From a candidate division Zixibacteria bacterium RBG_16_53_22 (lineage in GTDB: Bacteria; Zixibacteria; MSB-5A5; UBA10806), in assembly GCA_001775395.1 (NCBI GenBank), contig MEWP01000140.1, forward strand, positions 1,208 to 42,112: a stretch of DNA of 40,905 nt, given 5' to 3'. Shown piece after piece: positions 8,680 through 16,519 of this stretch. Position 1 is the stretch's first letter; each line of letters begins with the position of its first letter. The notes below the pieces were generated by a model. The model worked only from the letters and a program-made list of their open reading frames with translations, was not told the DNA's origin and made no database searches. A program made the position numbers and the translations under genes.

Positions 8680-9056
8680 AACTCACACGGGTGATAATTA
8701 AGGCCAAAGATTATCGCAAGAGTTGCGATTTTTATAAAAATTCGCTGGGATTGAAAATGAAATCATCATGGCAGAGGAAGGATAGCTGGGGGGCGATATT
8801 CTCCGCCGGCGCCGGTGATATTGAGATTATTTGGTACCCCTCGGGCGAGGGCCTGGAGACCTGCAATTATATTCCAACTGCCGCAAAATTCGATATTTTC
8901 CTCGAGGCCCACGACGTTGATATCGTCTACAGGCGCCTGAGCGCCTCGGGGGCTGATATAATCGATCAACCCCATGACGCACCCTGGGGATTTCGCATGT
9001 TTTCATTGAGAGACCCCGATAATATCCGAATTGTAATTGCCCAGGCCTTGCAATGA
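8676..9056 (+). CDS. VOC-superfamily (glyoxalase-like) protein
   Basis: A 126-aa protein with the paired beta-alpha-beta-beta-beta modules of the vicinal oxygen chelate fold: an N-terminal segment ending in DFYKNSLGLKM, and a C-terminal WGFRMFSLRDPDNIRIVIAQ segment typical of glyoxalase/bleomycin-resistance-like proteins. The usual N-terminal His ligand is absent (RVIIKAKD instead of xHxxxxVxD), so metal binding is doubtful. The start overlaps the previous stop as ATGA, implying coupled translation. Substrate unknown. Confidence 0.8.
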   Translation: MKLTRVIIKAKDYRKSCDFYKNSLGLKMKSSWQRKDSWGAIFSAGAGDIEIIWYPSGEGLETCNYIPTAAKFDIFLEAHDVDIVYRRLSASGADIIDQPHDAPWGFRMFSLRDPDNIRIVIAQALQ

Positions 9057-9170
9057 CATGGGATGCCACACCCTGCCAATCAGAATCGCGAAAACCCCGG
9101 ACATGCTTTCAGGCGGGAAAAGTAAAATTGATTCGTCCCCTGCCGCCGCCCGGTATCGGATGATTGCCAT

Positions 9171-10052
9171 ATGACATCGGCAAAAGGCGCATTGGTTCTG
9201 CTCTTGGGCGTGTTCTTTGTAAGCTGGGCGGCAATACTTATCAGGCTTGCCCACTCCGAGCCTACCACAATCGCCTTTTTCCGGATGCTTTTCTCGGCCG
9301 CCATGATGTTGCTTGCCGTTCCGTTTTATCGCGGCCGATGGTTTATCGACAGGCGCGATTTGGCAATATCGATACTCTCCGGAACGCTGCTTGGCCTCCA
9401 TTTCTATACCTGGGTGGCCGGGCTCAAAATCACATCAATTTCATCGTCGGTATTTCTTGTGACCACCCAGCCGATTTTTGTCGCCATACTGGGATTTGCC
9501 ATACTCAAGGAGAAGGTCGGTTTTCGCGGCGTGATTGCGATCTCGATGGGCCTGGCCGGCAGTTATCTTGTCGCCAGGGGAGATCTGAATATTGATGCCG
9601 CTCATCTCAAGGGGGATTTCCTGTCGCTGGCCGGGGCGTTTTTTGCAGGCTGTTACCTGTTCCTGGGGAGATTTGTCAGACCTCGAGTTGACCTGGTGCC
9701 TTATGTCGTGACTGTCTATGGCATCTCTGCCGTCGTTATCCTGATTCTTGGGCTTGCTTCCCGGTCGCTGGTTATGCCGGCGCAGAGTGTTGATTACCTT
9801 TACTTTTTCTTGATGGCCCTGGGTCCGACCATCCTTGGGCACAATCTCTACAATTATTCGTTGCGCCACCTGCCGGCCTTCCCCGTCGGCATTTCCATAC
9901 TTGGCGAACCGGTCCTGGCTACCATTTGGGGCATCTTAATATTCGGCGAACAACCTTTGTCATCGACATTGCTCGGCGGCTTGGTTATAATAATGGCGAT
10001 TGTGCTTGTCATGACACAAATGAAATCCGAGTCCGAGGTAGTGGCGCCGTGA
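9171..10052 (+). CDS. EamA/DMT-family inner-membrane transporter
   Basis: A 293-aa highly hydrophobic protein with about ten transmembrane helices in two EamA repeats. The first half carries the WAAILIRLAHSEPTTIAFFR and GLKITSISSSVFLVTTQPIF patterns, the second LPAFPVGISILGEPVLATIW followed by a GGLVIIMAIVL last helix. DMT proteins export or import small metabolites such as amino acids or nucleotide sugars; the substrate cannot be read from sequence. It is separated by 114 bp from the VOC gene and its stop overlaps the tmk start by 4 bp (GTGA). Confidence 0.88.
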   Translation: MTSAKGALVLLLGVFFVSWAAILIRLAHSEPTTIAFFRMLFSAAMMLLAVPFYRGRWFIDRRDLAISILSGTLLGLHFYTWVAGLKITSISSSVFLVTTQPIFVAILGFAILKEKVGFRGVIAISMGLAGSYLVARGDLNIDAAHLKGDFLSLAGAFFAGCYLFLGRFVRPRVDLVPYVVTVYGISAVVILILGLASRSLVMPAQSVDYLYFFLMALGPTILGHNLYNYSLRHLPAFPVGISILGEPVLATIWGILIFGEQPLSSTLLGGLVIIMAIVLVMTQMKSESEVVAP

Positions 10053-10702
10053 AAAGAGGCTTCCTGATAAGTTTCGAGGGGCTTGACAAGGTCGGCAAAT
10101 CGACCCAGGTCGAACTCCTGATGAAGCACCTCAATTCAAAGGGACATGATCCGGTCCTGGTGCGGGAGCCTGGCTCGAGCGCCGCGGGAGAGAGGATCCG
10201 GACGATCCTGGCCGATCCCGAATTAAAAGGCAAGATAGCGCCCCTGTGCGAATTCCTTTTATATTCCGCCAGCCGGGCCCAGCTCGTGGCCGAAACGATT
10301 TCCCCCATGCTTGAAAAAGGCGAAATTGTCATAGCCGACAGATTTTATGACTCATCGACCGCCTACCAGGGATACGGCCGTGGAATAGATCTCGGCATTA
10401 TATCGCATGTCAACGCGTGGGTCACCGGCGGCCTGATCCCGGACCTGACCATATTGCTGTATGTCGAAAAATTCGCTGCCGCCAATAGAAAAGCCAATAA
10501 TCGTTTTGCCCCCAGCCTTTTCGACGATAGGCTCGAACAGGAGTTCCTGGGTTTCAGAAAGAAAGTTCAACAGGGATTCCTGGAAATCGCGACCCGCGAA
10601 AAGGAGCGATTCCTGGTGATCGAGGCCTCTGAGAAAAAAGACCAGATAGCCAGGAAAATCGCCACCAGAGTGGATAGAATGCTCAGAGCGCGAACAAAAT
10701 GA
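10049..10702 (+). CDS. tmk: Thymidylate kinase
   Basis: dTMP kinase, 217 aa from the GTG at 10049, phosphorylating dTMP to dTDP. It has an N-terminal P-loop FEGLDKVGKST (residues 9-19), a REPGSSAAGERIR segment in the position of the family's REPGGTxxGExIR, and the DRFYDSSTAYQG motif at 97-108. Two conserved positions are altered (DKVGKS for the more common DGAGKS, and GSS for GGT), but the fold and length are standard. The GTG overlaps the stop of the transporter gene by 4 bp; the frame is open further upstream inside that gene, but those starts have no support. A short GC-rich hairpin without a T-run follows at 10705-10720. Confidence 0.9.
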   Translation: MKRGFLISFEGLDKVGKSTQVELLMKHLNSKGHDPVLVREPGSSAAGERIRTILADPELKGKIAPLCEFLLYSASRAQLVAETISPMLEKGEIVIADRFYDSSTAYQGYGRGIDLGIISHVNAWVTGGLIPDLTILLYVEKFAAANRKANNRFAPSLFDDRLEQEFLGFRKKVQQGFLEIATREKERFLVIEASEKKDQIARKIATRVDRMLRARTK

Positions 10703-10872
10703 TCGTGGGGTGCGCCCCGCATATCGTCTGCTCTGCTGCCTCGCCCTCATTTCCATCTTGAAACATCCTATTAATGGCCTGACGCTTTAATTCTCAACAG
10801 AAGCGCTGTCGTATCCGATATTAAATCCGGCACCCGGCGAGGCGATTCAGCCTCCGGTTGCCATAAATCACT

Positions 10873-12525
10873 ATGAAAACAGCACTTCTTGGCGCCTTCA
10901 GAATATTGAGCCGGTATGGCTGGACCGCGACACTGATCATTCTTGGCCTCTTCGCGGTCGGTTTCACATGGTCATCCTCCGATGAGCTTTACACGAATAT
11001 CCGGCTTTTCGACAAAGCGGCAATTACTGTCATGTCGAGTTATGTCGAGCAAGTGGACGAAACCGAGCTAATCAAGGCCGGTATCGATGGCATGGTCTCG
11101 AGGCTTGATAATTTCTCCCGCTACCTCAGCGGGCCGGACTACCTGTTTCTCCTGCAGGAAACCGACGGTGAATTCGAGGGGATCGGGGTCTCGCTTGAAT
11201 TCCATCATGACACCCTGATAGTCGAATCCGTCCTCGAGGGGACACCGGCTTCTTATCAGGGTCTTAAGGCCGGAGACCGAATCCTGGCCATCGATGGCAG
11301 CTCCACCAGCGCTATCGAGATGCCTCGTGTAAAGATGCTTCTTCGAGGCCAGAAAGATACCACTGTCAACCTGAAAGTCTTCCGGCCTGTCGGCGGTTTG
11401 CTCGAATTCAATGTTGTCAGAGACGTTGTCAAGGTCAACGCAATTTCCTATTCCGGAATGCTCAATTTCCATACCGGATATGTCCGCCTGGCCCGCTTCT
11501 CCGAGGGGTGCTCTAAAGAAATGCGCGGAGCCTTGACTGTCCTAAAACAGGCTGGTGCCCAATCGTTGATACTTGACCTGCGCGACAATCCCGGTGGGCT
11601 TCTGGCCGAGGCGGCCAAGATCGCGAGCATGTTCCTGCCCGAGAAAGCCGGAATCGTAACCACCCGCGGCCGCGAAGGGACTGCAATCACAACATACGAC
11701 TCCCATGGCGATGACGTTTTTCAGGACGGGGAATTGGTGATTATTGTCAATGGGCAGACAGCCAGCGCCGCCGAAATCCTGGCCGGGGCCATTCAAGACA
11801 ACGACCGCGGCGTCATAGTTGGCTCGCCGACATTCGGCAAAGGTCTTGTTCAGCAAATCCTCCAGTTCACCGAGGAAACCGCTCTGAAACTGACGACCTC
11901 GAAATATTATTTGCCGTCGGGACGCTGCCTGCAGAAGCCTGATTGGTCGACATTCGAGCTTATGGACAACCGCGATAGCGCAAAAGGCGATACCATATTC
12001 ACAACTCTGTCCGGGCGTCCGGTTTTCGGTTCCGGCGGCATCATGCCGGATATCTATGTCGATGAGCCGGAATTGTCGGACTACGTGGATTATCTGAAGA
12101 CTGAATCGTGCTTTTTCGATTTCAGCCTCGATTATGTTCAGCGTCATCGGATAGACAACTCCTTTTCGCTCGATGATTCGACGGTTTCCGAATTCAAGGA
12201 GTTCGTTGCCCGGCGCGGCTCCGACTTCGTCAGCGGGGAGCGCCAGTCGCTTCTGAATCTCGAAGAGAAGCTCGGATCGCCCAATCAAAAAATCACCGGC
12301 GCCCTGAATACTATCGACTCCGAATTAAGCCGAAAAGAAAGCTGGCGATTCGACTCGCACCAGGGCGAGATTCGGCGCGAATTGCACGAGACGATTATCT
12401 ACCAGGCGCTGGGACAGGAAGCTCTTTATCGCTACGCATTGCTGCCTGATCAAGCTGAAATATCGGAGGCGGTAAGGATATTATCGGACGGCGGCCTTTA
12501 TGACCGAATCCTGGCCTCAAACTGA
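10873..12525 (+). CDS. S41-family C-terminal processing serine protease
   Basis: A 550-aa CtpA-like protease. Residues 15-33 form a membrane anchor or uncleaved signal. A PDZ domain spans about 98-175 (FEGIGVSLEF, GLKAGDRILAIDG). The tail-specific protease core follows: ILDLRDNPGGLL (233-244), the catalytic Ser298 in NGQTASAAEI and Lys323 in SPTFGKGLVQQ. The core ends near residue 385; about 165 further residues form a helical, charged extension longer than in simple CtpA proteins. Such enzymes cleave proteins in the periplasm from their C termini. It follows a 170-bp gap with no clear promoter and stands alone. Confidence 0.9.
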   Translation: MKTALLGAFRILSRYGWTATLIILGLFAVGFTWSSSDELYTNIRLFDKAAITVMSSYVEQVDETELIKAGIDGMVSRLDNFSRYLSGPDYLFLLQETDGEFEGIGVSLEFHHDTLIVESVLEGTPASYQGLKAGDRILAIDGSSTSAIEMPRVKMLLRGQKDTTVNLKVFRPVGGLLEFNVVRDVVKVNAISYSGMLNFHTGYVRLARFSEGCSKEMRGALTVLKQAGAQSLILDLRDNPGGLLAEAAKIASMFLPEKAGIVTTRGREGTAITTYDSHGDDVFQDGELVIIVNGQTASAAEILAGAIQDNDRGVIVGSPTFGKGLVQQILQFTEETALKLTTSKYYLPSGRCLQKPDWSTFELMDNRDSAKGDTIFTTLSGRPVFGSGGIMPDIYVDEPELSDYVDYLKTESCFFDFSLDYVQRHRIDNSFSLDDSTVSEFKEFVARRGSDFVSGERQSLLNLEEKLGSPNQKITGALNTIDSELSRKESWRFDSHQGEIRRELHETIIYQALGQEALYRYALLPDQAEISEAVRILSDGGLYDRILASN

Positions 12526-12608
12526 CCTTGCCTTTTATCCTTCCTTTGTTTAGATTCCTGCGTTTTCATTGATCCGAAATCGTCGATTGGAGTGACTGCT
12601 TCGAATTT

Positions 12609-13793
12609 ATGCCATCCGCGTACAGCATATTTATAGATTTCGACGGCACCGTCACGGAAAACGATGTCGGCTATGAGTTGTTCAAACGATTCACCAACTC
12701 CGGCACCGAGCCGTTGGTCGAGAAATACCGAACTGGCGAAATCAATTCATATCAGTGCCTCTCCGGCGAATGCGAAATCTGGAATGCCTGCAAGCCCTCG
12801 CCTGCCGACATAGACCGCTTTCTGGAGGCCCAACCGGTCAGGCGCGGATTCGGCCAATTCGACTATTACCTGCATTCGCTCAATATCAATCCAATTATCC
12901 TCTCGGAAGGATTCGACTTCTATATCGATAAATTCCTCAGCCATCACGGCCTCTCGCATCTGGCCAGGATTACCAACAGGGCAGATTATGAAAACGGCAG
13001 GCTGAACCCGTCATTTCCTTATTTCGGGGCCGGGTGCGGCGTTTGCTCCAACTGCAAGGGGTATCACATTAACAAGTTGAGGCCGCCGAAAATGTGCGCC
13101 ATTTTTATCGGCGATGGTCATTCCGATCGGCACGCGTCACGGGCCGCCGATATCGTATTCGCCCGTTCATACCTCGGGGAAATCATGACAAAATCAGGCG
13201 CCGCATTTGTGCCTTTTGATGATTTCGCCGAGATCATGATGAAGATGGAAAATATGTTCTCCGATGGCATCTTCGCAATTGGCGAACGCCTTGCATTCGT
13301 ATACTTCTCGCCGCGGCATCACGATTCTTTCCGCGAACTCTGGGGGTGCGCCGAGGTCATGAAATTCGTCGGCTATCCTAATGGGCTGGGCTGGAGCAGC
13401 CGGCGATATGATCGGCATTTTGCCGATATGGAATGCCGGACAGACGCCATATTCCTGGCGATTGAAGATAAAGCCGGCTTATTTCTCGGCGAGGCCAAAA
13501 TATCTTTTCCGGATCGCGATGGCTGTTGTCATCATGACCTGAAGCTGTTCCCCCGATTCTGGGACAAATCTGTTGGTTTTGAGGCCTGGAGAATGATTTT
13601 AGAAAGGGCAGGCGCGCGGTGGCCCGACGCTAAGGCTGTGGTAACGCCGTCGATCGATAACGAACGAGCGATCGGCCTGTATCAAAAACTGGGATTCCAA
13701 TTCTCGGGCGACATCGAAACCTGGGAGCCGCCCAAAGAAATCGCCAATGCGATTCCGGTTCAATATAGAAAAATGGTCAGGCATCAGAATTGA
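12609..13793 (+). CDS. HAD-IB phosphatase fused to GNAT acetyltransferase
   Basis: A 394-aa two-domain protein. Residues 1-218 are a HAD-IB phosphatase of the MtnX/phosphoserine-phosphatase-like type: nucleophile motif FIDFDGTVT (D10, D12), ILSEGFDFYID in the motif II region, a three-Cys cluster CGVCSNCKGYH (C143, C146, C149) likely to bind metal, and motif IV IGDGHSDRHA (D169, D173). Residues 222-390 resemble a GNAT N-acetyltransferase, ending in the family's SIDNERAIGLYQKLGF. A fusion of these two enzymes is unusual. The substrate is unknown; a phosphorylated amine or amino sugar handled by both domains would be the simplest idea. GGAG lies rather far (about 17 nt) from the ATG. Confidence 0.8.
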   Translation: MPSAYSIFIDFDGTVTENDVGYELFKRFTNSGTEPLVEKYRTGEINSYQCLSGECEIWNACKPSPADIDRFLEAQPVRRGFGQFDYYLHSLNINPIILSEGFDFYIDKFLSHHGLSHLARITNRADYENGRLNPSFPYFGAGCGVCSNCKGYHINKLRPPKMCAIFIGDGHSDRHASRAADIVFARSYLGEIMTKSGAAFVPFDDFAEIMMKMENMFSDGIFAIGERLAFVYFSPRHHDSFRELWGCAEVMKFVGYPNGLGWSSRRYDRHFADMECRTDAIFLAIEDKAGLFLGEAKISFPDRDGCCHHDLKLFPRFWDKSVGFEAWRMILERAGARWPDAKAVVTPSIDNERAIGLYQKLGFQFSGDIETWEPPKEIANAIPVQYRKMVRHQN

Positions 13794-13795
13794 TA

Positions 13796-13824
13796 TTGCC
13801 ATAATACGGCTTTTTTGATAGAAT
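13796..13824 (+). promoter_or_regulatory. Candidate sigma70-like promoter for the nucleotidyltransferase fusion gene
   Basis: TTGCCA (13796-13801), 17 bp, TAGAAT (13819-13824). Predicted start near 13831 directly before AAAAGGAG (13833-13840) and the ATG at 13852. It begins just after the preceding stop codon, marking the 5' end of the polysaccharide locus. Confidence 0.5.
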
Positions 13825-13851
13825 CGTCTTCGAAAAGGAGATCTGCTAATA

Positions 13852-16350
13852 ATGAAAGCGGTGATAATGGCTGGAGGCTTTGGCACTCTACTTCGCCCCT
13901 TGACAGCCAATGCCCCCAAGCCGATGGTGCCCATGGTCGGAAAGCCGGTTATGGAACATATTGTGGAGCTCTTGAGGAAGCACGGCATTACCGAAATAAT
14001 TTCGATGCTGTATTTCCAATCGGAGCAAATCGAATCTTATTTCGGAACCGGCGAAAAATGGGGCGTCAATATGTCTTATATCAGGGCCGAGGCCGATTTC
14101 GGCACGGCCGGCTCGGTCAAAAACGCCCAGCAATTTCTCGATTCGAGCTTTATCATAATCTCCGGCGACGTTCTAACCGATTTTGATTTGACGGCGGCCA
14201 TAAAATTTCATGAGAACCGCAAGGCCCAGGGCACGATCGTTCTGACCAGAGTCGAGAACCCCCTGGCCTATGGGATTGTCATCACAAGCACGACAGGCAA
14301 AATCACCCGATTCCTGGAAAAACCTGGCTGGGGACAGGTATTTTCGGATACGGTCAACACCGGCATTTACATCCTTGAACCATCGGTGCTGGATCTCATT
14401 CCGCCAAAAACGGAATTCGATTTTTCCAAAGACCTTTATCCCCACATGCTTTCCAGGAAAATGCGGCTTTTCGGCCATATCGCCCCCGGATATTGGCGCG
14501 ATATCGGCAACGTAGAGGAGTATTTCAACGCCCATCAGGACGCTTTCGACGGCAAGGTGAATGTCAACCTCTCCGGCAAAAAAATAGATTATCCCGAGGC
14601 CAGCGTGCTGGTCGGCGAAAATACTTTTGTCTCGCATGGGGCGCAGTTCTCCGGGACGGTCATTATCGGCGATAATGTCAGGATCGGCCCACGGGCCAGG
14701 ATATTTCACAGTTCCATCGGCTCAAATTCGATTGTCGGCCGCGACGTGGAACTCAACCGCGTCATCGCCTGGGAAAACGTCTCCATCGGGCCGAAAGCGA
14801 AAATCAGCGAAGCCATCTTGTGCAAGAACGCGTATGTCGGCGAGGAATCCATTATCGAGGAGGACTGCATCCTCTCCGATAATGCGCGGGTGGGCGAGGG
14901 TTGCTGGATCAAGCGCAATGTCAAGATATGGCCCAACAAAGAGGTCGAATCGGGGGCCACGCTGACCAGCAGCCTCATCTGGGGCGAGCGCTGGGCGCGC
15001 GATCTTTTCTCCGATGCCAAGGTAACCGGAGTTGGAAATACCGAGCTGACTCCTGAATTCGCCGCCAAGCTGGGAGCGGCTTTTGGGGCGATGCTGGGGG
15101 AAAATCGGACTGTCGCCGTTTGCCGGGGAGCCTCCAATATCACCCGCATGCTGAACCGTGCGCTGGTCTGCGGAATCTTGTCCACCGGCGTGAATGTCAA
15201 TGATCTCCAGACGACGCCTGTGCCGGTGCTGAGGCAAGAGCTTCGGCGCGGGCGGCTGGCCGGCGGCGCCTATGTCCGGCTTAATCCCGATGGCAATGAA
15301 GAGGTCGATATCATTTTTTTCGACCACAACGGCTGGGACCTTCCGGCAAGCAAAATCAAGACGCTGGAAAGGCTTTTCTATCGGGAGGATTTCAGGCGGG
15401 CCTCCATAGCCGGCACCGGAACCATCGACTTCCCGGTGCGGGTGTTCGAGAGTTATCGCGAATCGTTTGTCCCGCATATCGAAAAGGGGATTTTGGAAAA
15501 AGCCCAGCCCAGGGTCGTAATCGATTATTCCTACGGCGGCGCATCCGAGATAATGCCCGGCATCCTGGGCGAGCTGGGAATCGATGCCGTATCGCTGAAT
15601 GCGTTCGTAGACCAGAGGAAGCTATACTATTTCACTCAGAACCAGTCGCAGGCCTTAAGGCAGCTCGGCTCGATCGTGAATTCGCTCAACTATGATATGG
15701 GATTTCTCCTCAATCCCGGGGCGGAGAAATTCATGACGGTTGATGAGAACGGCGACATAATCGGAATTCAAAAAATGCTTTTGAAAGTCACCCAGCTTTA
15801 TTGCGAGGTGGCTCATCCCAAGAAAATCGCCGCCCCGGTGACAGCCTCGGCGGGATTGGAGATGATCGCCGACGAATTCGGCGCCAAGATTCTCTGGATA
15901 TCAAGCGATCATCAAGCCATGATGGAGGCCGGCAGCAGAAGCGATATCGATTTCGTAGTTGGCACCAAGGGCGGATTTGTTTTCCCCGGTTTCCAGCTCG
16001 GAGTCGATGCCATGTTTGTGGTGGTCAAGATAATGGAACTGCTGGCCAGGTCGGGCAAAAAATTAAGCCAGGTCACCGGCGATTGGGATCGACTCTACAT
16101 GGCCGAGAAGGATGTTGCCTGCCCGCTCGCCAAACGCGGCCAGGTCATGCGCAGCCTGATGGAACATTCCGAGCGCGCGGCCAGAATAATTGTCGATGGG
16201 GTCCGGGTATCGGAAGACGATGGCTGGGTCCTGGTTCGCCCGGATAGGAAAAAGGCGCAATTTTACATACTGGCAGAGTCATACTCGGAGGAAACCGCCA
16301 AGGATCTGGTTAAGGAATATGTCAAGAATATAAAAAATTGGCAAAAATGA
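13852..16350 (+). CDS. Sugar-1-phosphate nucleotidyltransferase / LbH / phosphomannomutase-like fusion
   Basis: An 832-aa protein of the mannose-1-phosphate guanylyltransferase fusion type. Residues 1-235 are the nucleotidyltransferase: AGGFGTLLRPLT (7-18), PKPMVPMVGKP, GDVLTDFD with D106, and FLEKPGW. Residues about 250-375 are a left-handed beta-helix of hexapeptide repeats. Residues about 385-832 have the phosphohexomutase fold, but its four active-site loops are degenerate: no TASHNP serine loop (YVRLNPD at 474-480), no DGDxDR metal loop (LLNPGAEK at 619-626), an altered sugar loop, and VRPDRKKAQF for the SGTEP phosphate loop. Leu13 also replaces the usual Arg of GTRLRPLT. It probably makes an NDP-sugar (GDP-mannose is typical of the family) with a regulatory mutase domain. 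Own promoter at 13796-13824. Confidence 0.85.
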   Translation: MKAVIMAGGFGTLLRPLTANAPKPMVPMVGKPVMEHIVELLRKHGITEIISMLYFQSEQIESYFGTGEKWGVNMSYIRAEADFGTAGSVKNAQQFLDSSFIIISGDVLTDFDLTAAIKFHENRKAQGTIVLTRVENPLAYGIVITSTTGKITRFLEKPGWGQVFSDTVNTGIYILEPSVLDLIPPKTEFDFSKDLYPHMLSRKMRLFGHIAPGYWRDIGNVEEYFNAHQDAFDGKVNVNLSGKKIDYPEASVLVGENTFVSHGAQFSGTVIIGDNVRIGPRARIFHSSIGSNSIVGRDVELNRVIAWENVSIGPKAKISEAILCKNAYVGEESIIEEDCILSDNARVGEGCWIKRNVKIWPNKEVESGATLTSSLIWGERWARDLFSDAKVTGVGNTELTPEFAAKLGAAFGAMLGENRTVAVCRGASNITRMLNRALVCGILSTGVNVNDLQTTPVPVLRQELRRGRLAGGAYVRLNPDGNEEVDIIFFDHNGWDLPASKIKTLERLFYREDFRRASIAGTGTIDFPVRVFESYRESFVPHIEKGILEKAQPRVVIDYSYGGASEIMPGILGELGIDAVSLNAFVDQRKLYYFTQNQSQALRQLGSIVNSLNYDMGFLLNPGAEKFMTVDENGDIIGIQKMLLKVTQLYCEVAHPKKIAAPVTASAGLEMIADEFGAKILWISSDHQAMMEAGSRSDIDFVVGTKGGFVFPGFQLGVDAMFVVVKIMELLARSGKKLSQVTGDWDRLYMAEKDVACPLAKRGQVMRSLMEHSERAARIIVDGVRVSEDDGWVLVRPDRKKAQFYILAESYSEETAKDLVKEYVKNIKNWQK

Positions 16351-16384
16351 CAGGGCATAGCCTTGATTATTGCGGAGATTTGAC

Positions 16385-16412
16385 TTGACCCGGTGATTGC
16401 AAAAGATATATT
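16385..16412 (+). promoter_or_regulatory. Candidate promoter P1 of the polysaccharide export operon
   Basis: TTGACC (16385-16390), 16 bp, TATATT (16407-16412); predicted start near 16419. The resulting leader of about 100 nt contains an AAGGAG at 16427-16432 with no good start codon just behind it, and the second promoter at 16446-16474. Confidence 0.5.
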
Positions 16413-16445
16413 TATGGGCTGAAAAAAAGGAGTGCCTGGAGCGAT

Positions 16446-16474
16446 TTGATAAATATTTTTTATGATCTTAATAA
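16446..16474 (+). promoter_or_regulatory. Candidate promoter P2 of the polysaccharide export operon
   Basis: TTGATA (16446-16451), 17 bp, TAATAA (16469-16474), with an AT-rich spacer; predicted start near 16481, 39 nt before the export-protein ATG at 16520. Together with P1 it suggests that transcription of the long locus starts here. Confidence 0.5.
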
Positions 16475-16519
16475 CATTAGTGTGGTCGTGAACCATTTTT
16501 GATACAGGTGCTCCTTGCC

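Noticed and set aside
10705-10720. GC-rich hairpin after tmk as a terminator
   Set aside because: Stem of six pairs including a G-T pair and no T-run behind it; too weak for an intrinsic terminator.
11542-12288. 248-residue minus-strand open frame
   Set aside because: Antisense to the S41 protease core, whose Ser/Lys dyad and PDZ domain are clear.
14722-15477. 251-residue minus-strand open frame
   Set aside because: Antisense to the nucleotidyltransferase fusion gene; a by-product of GC-rich codon usage.
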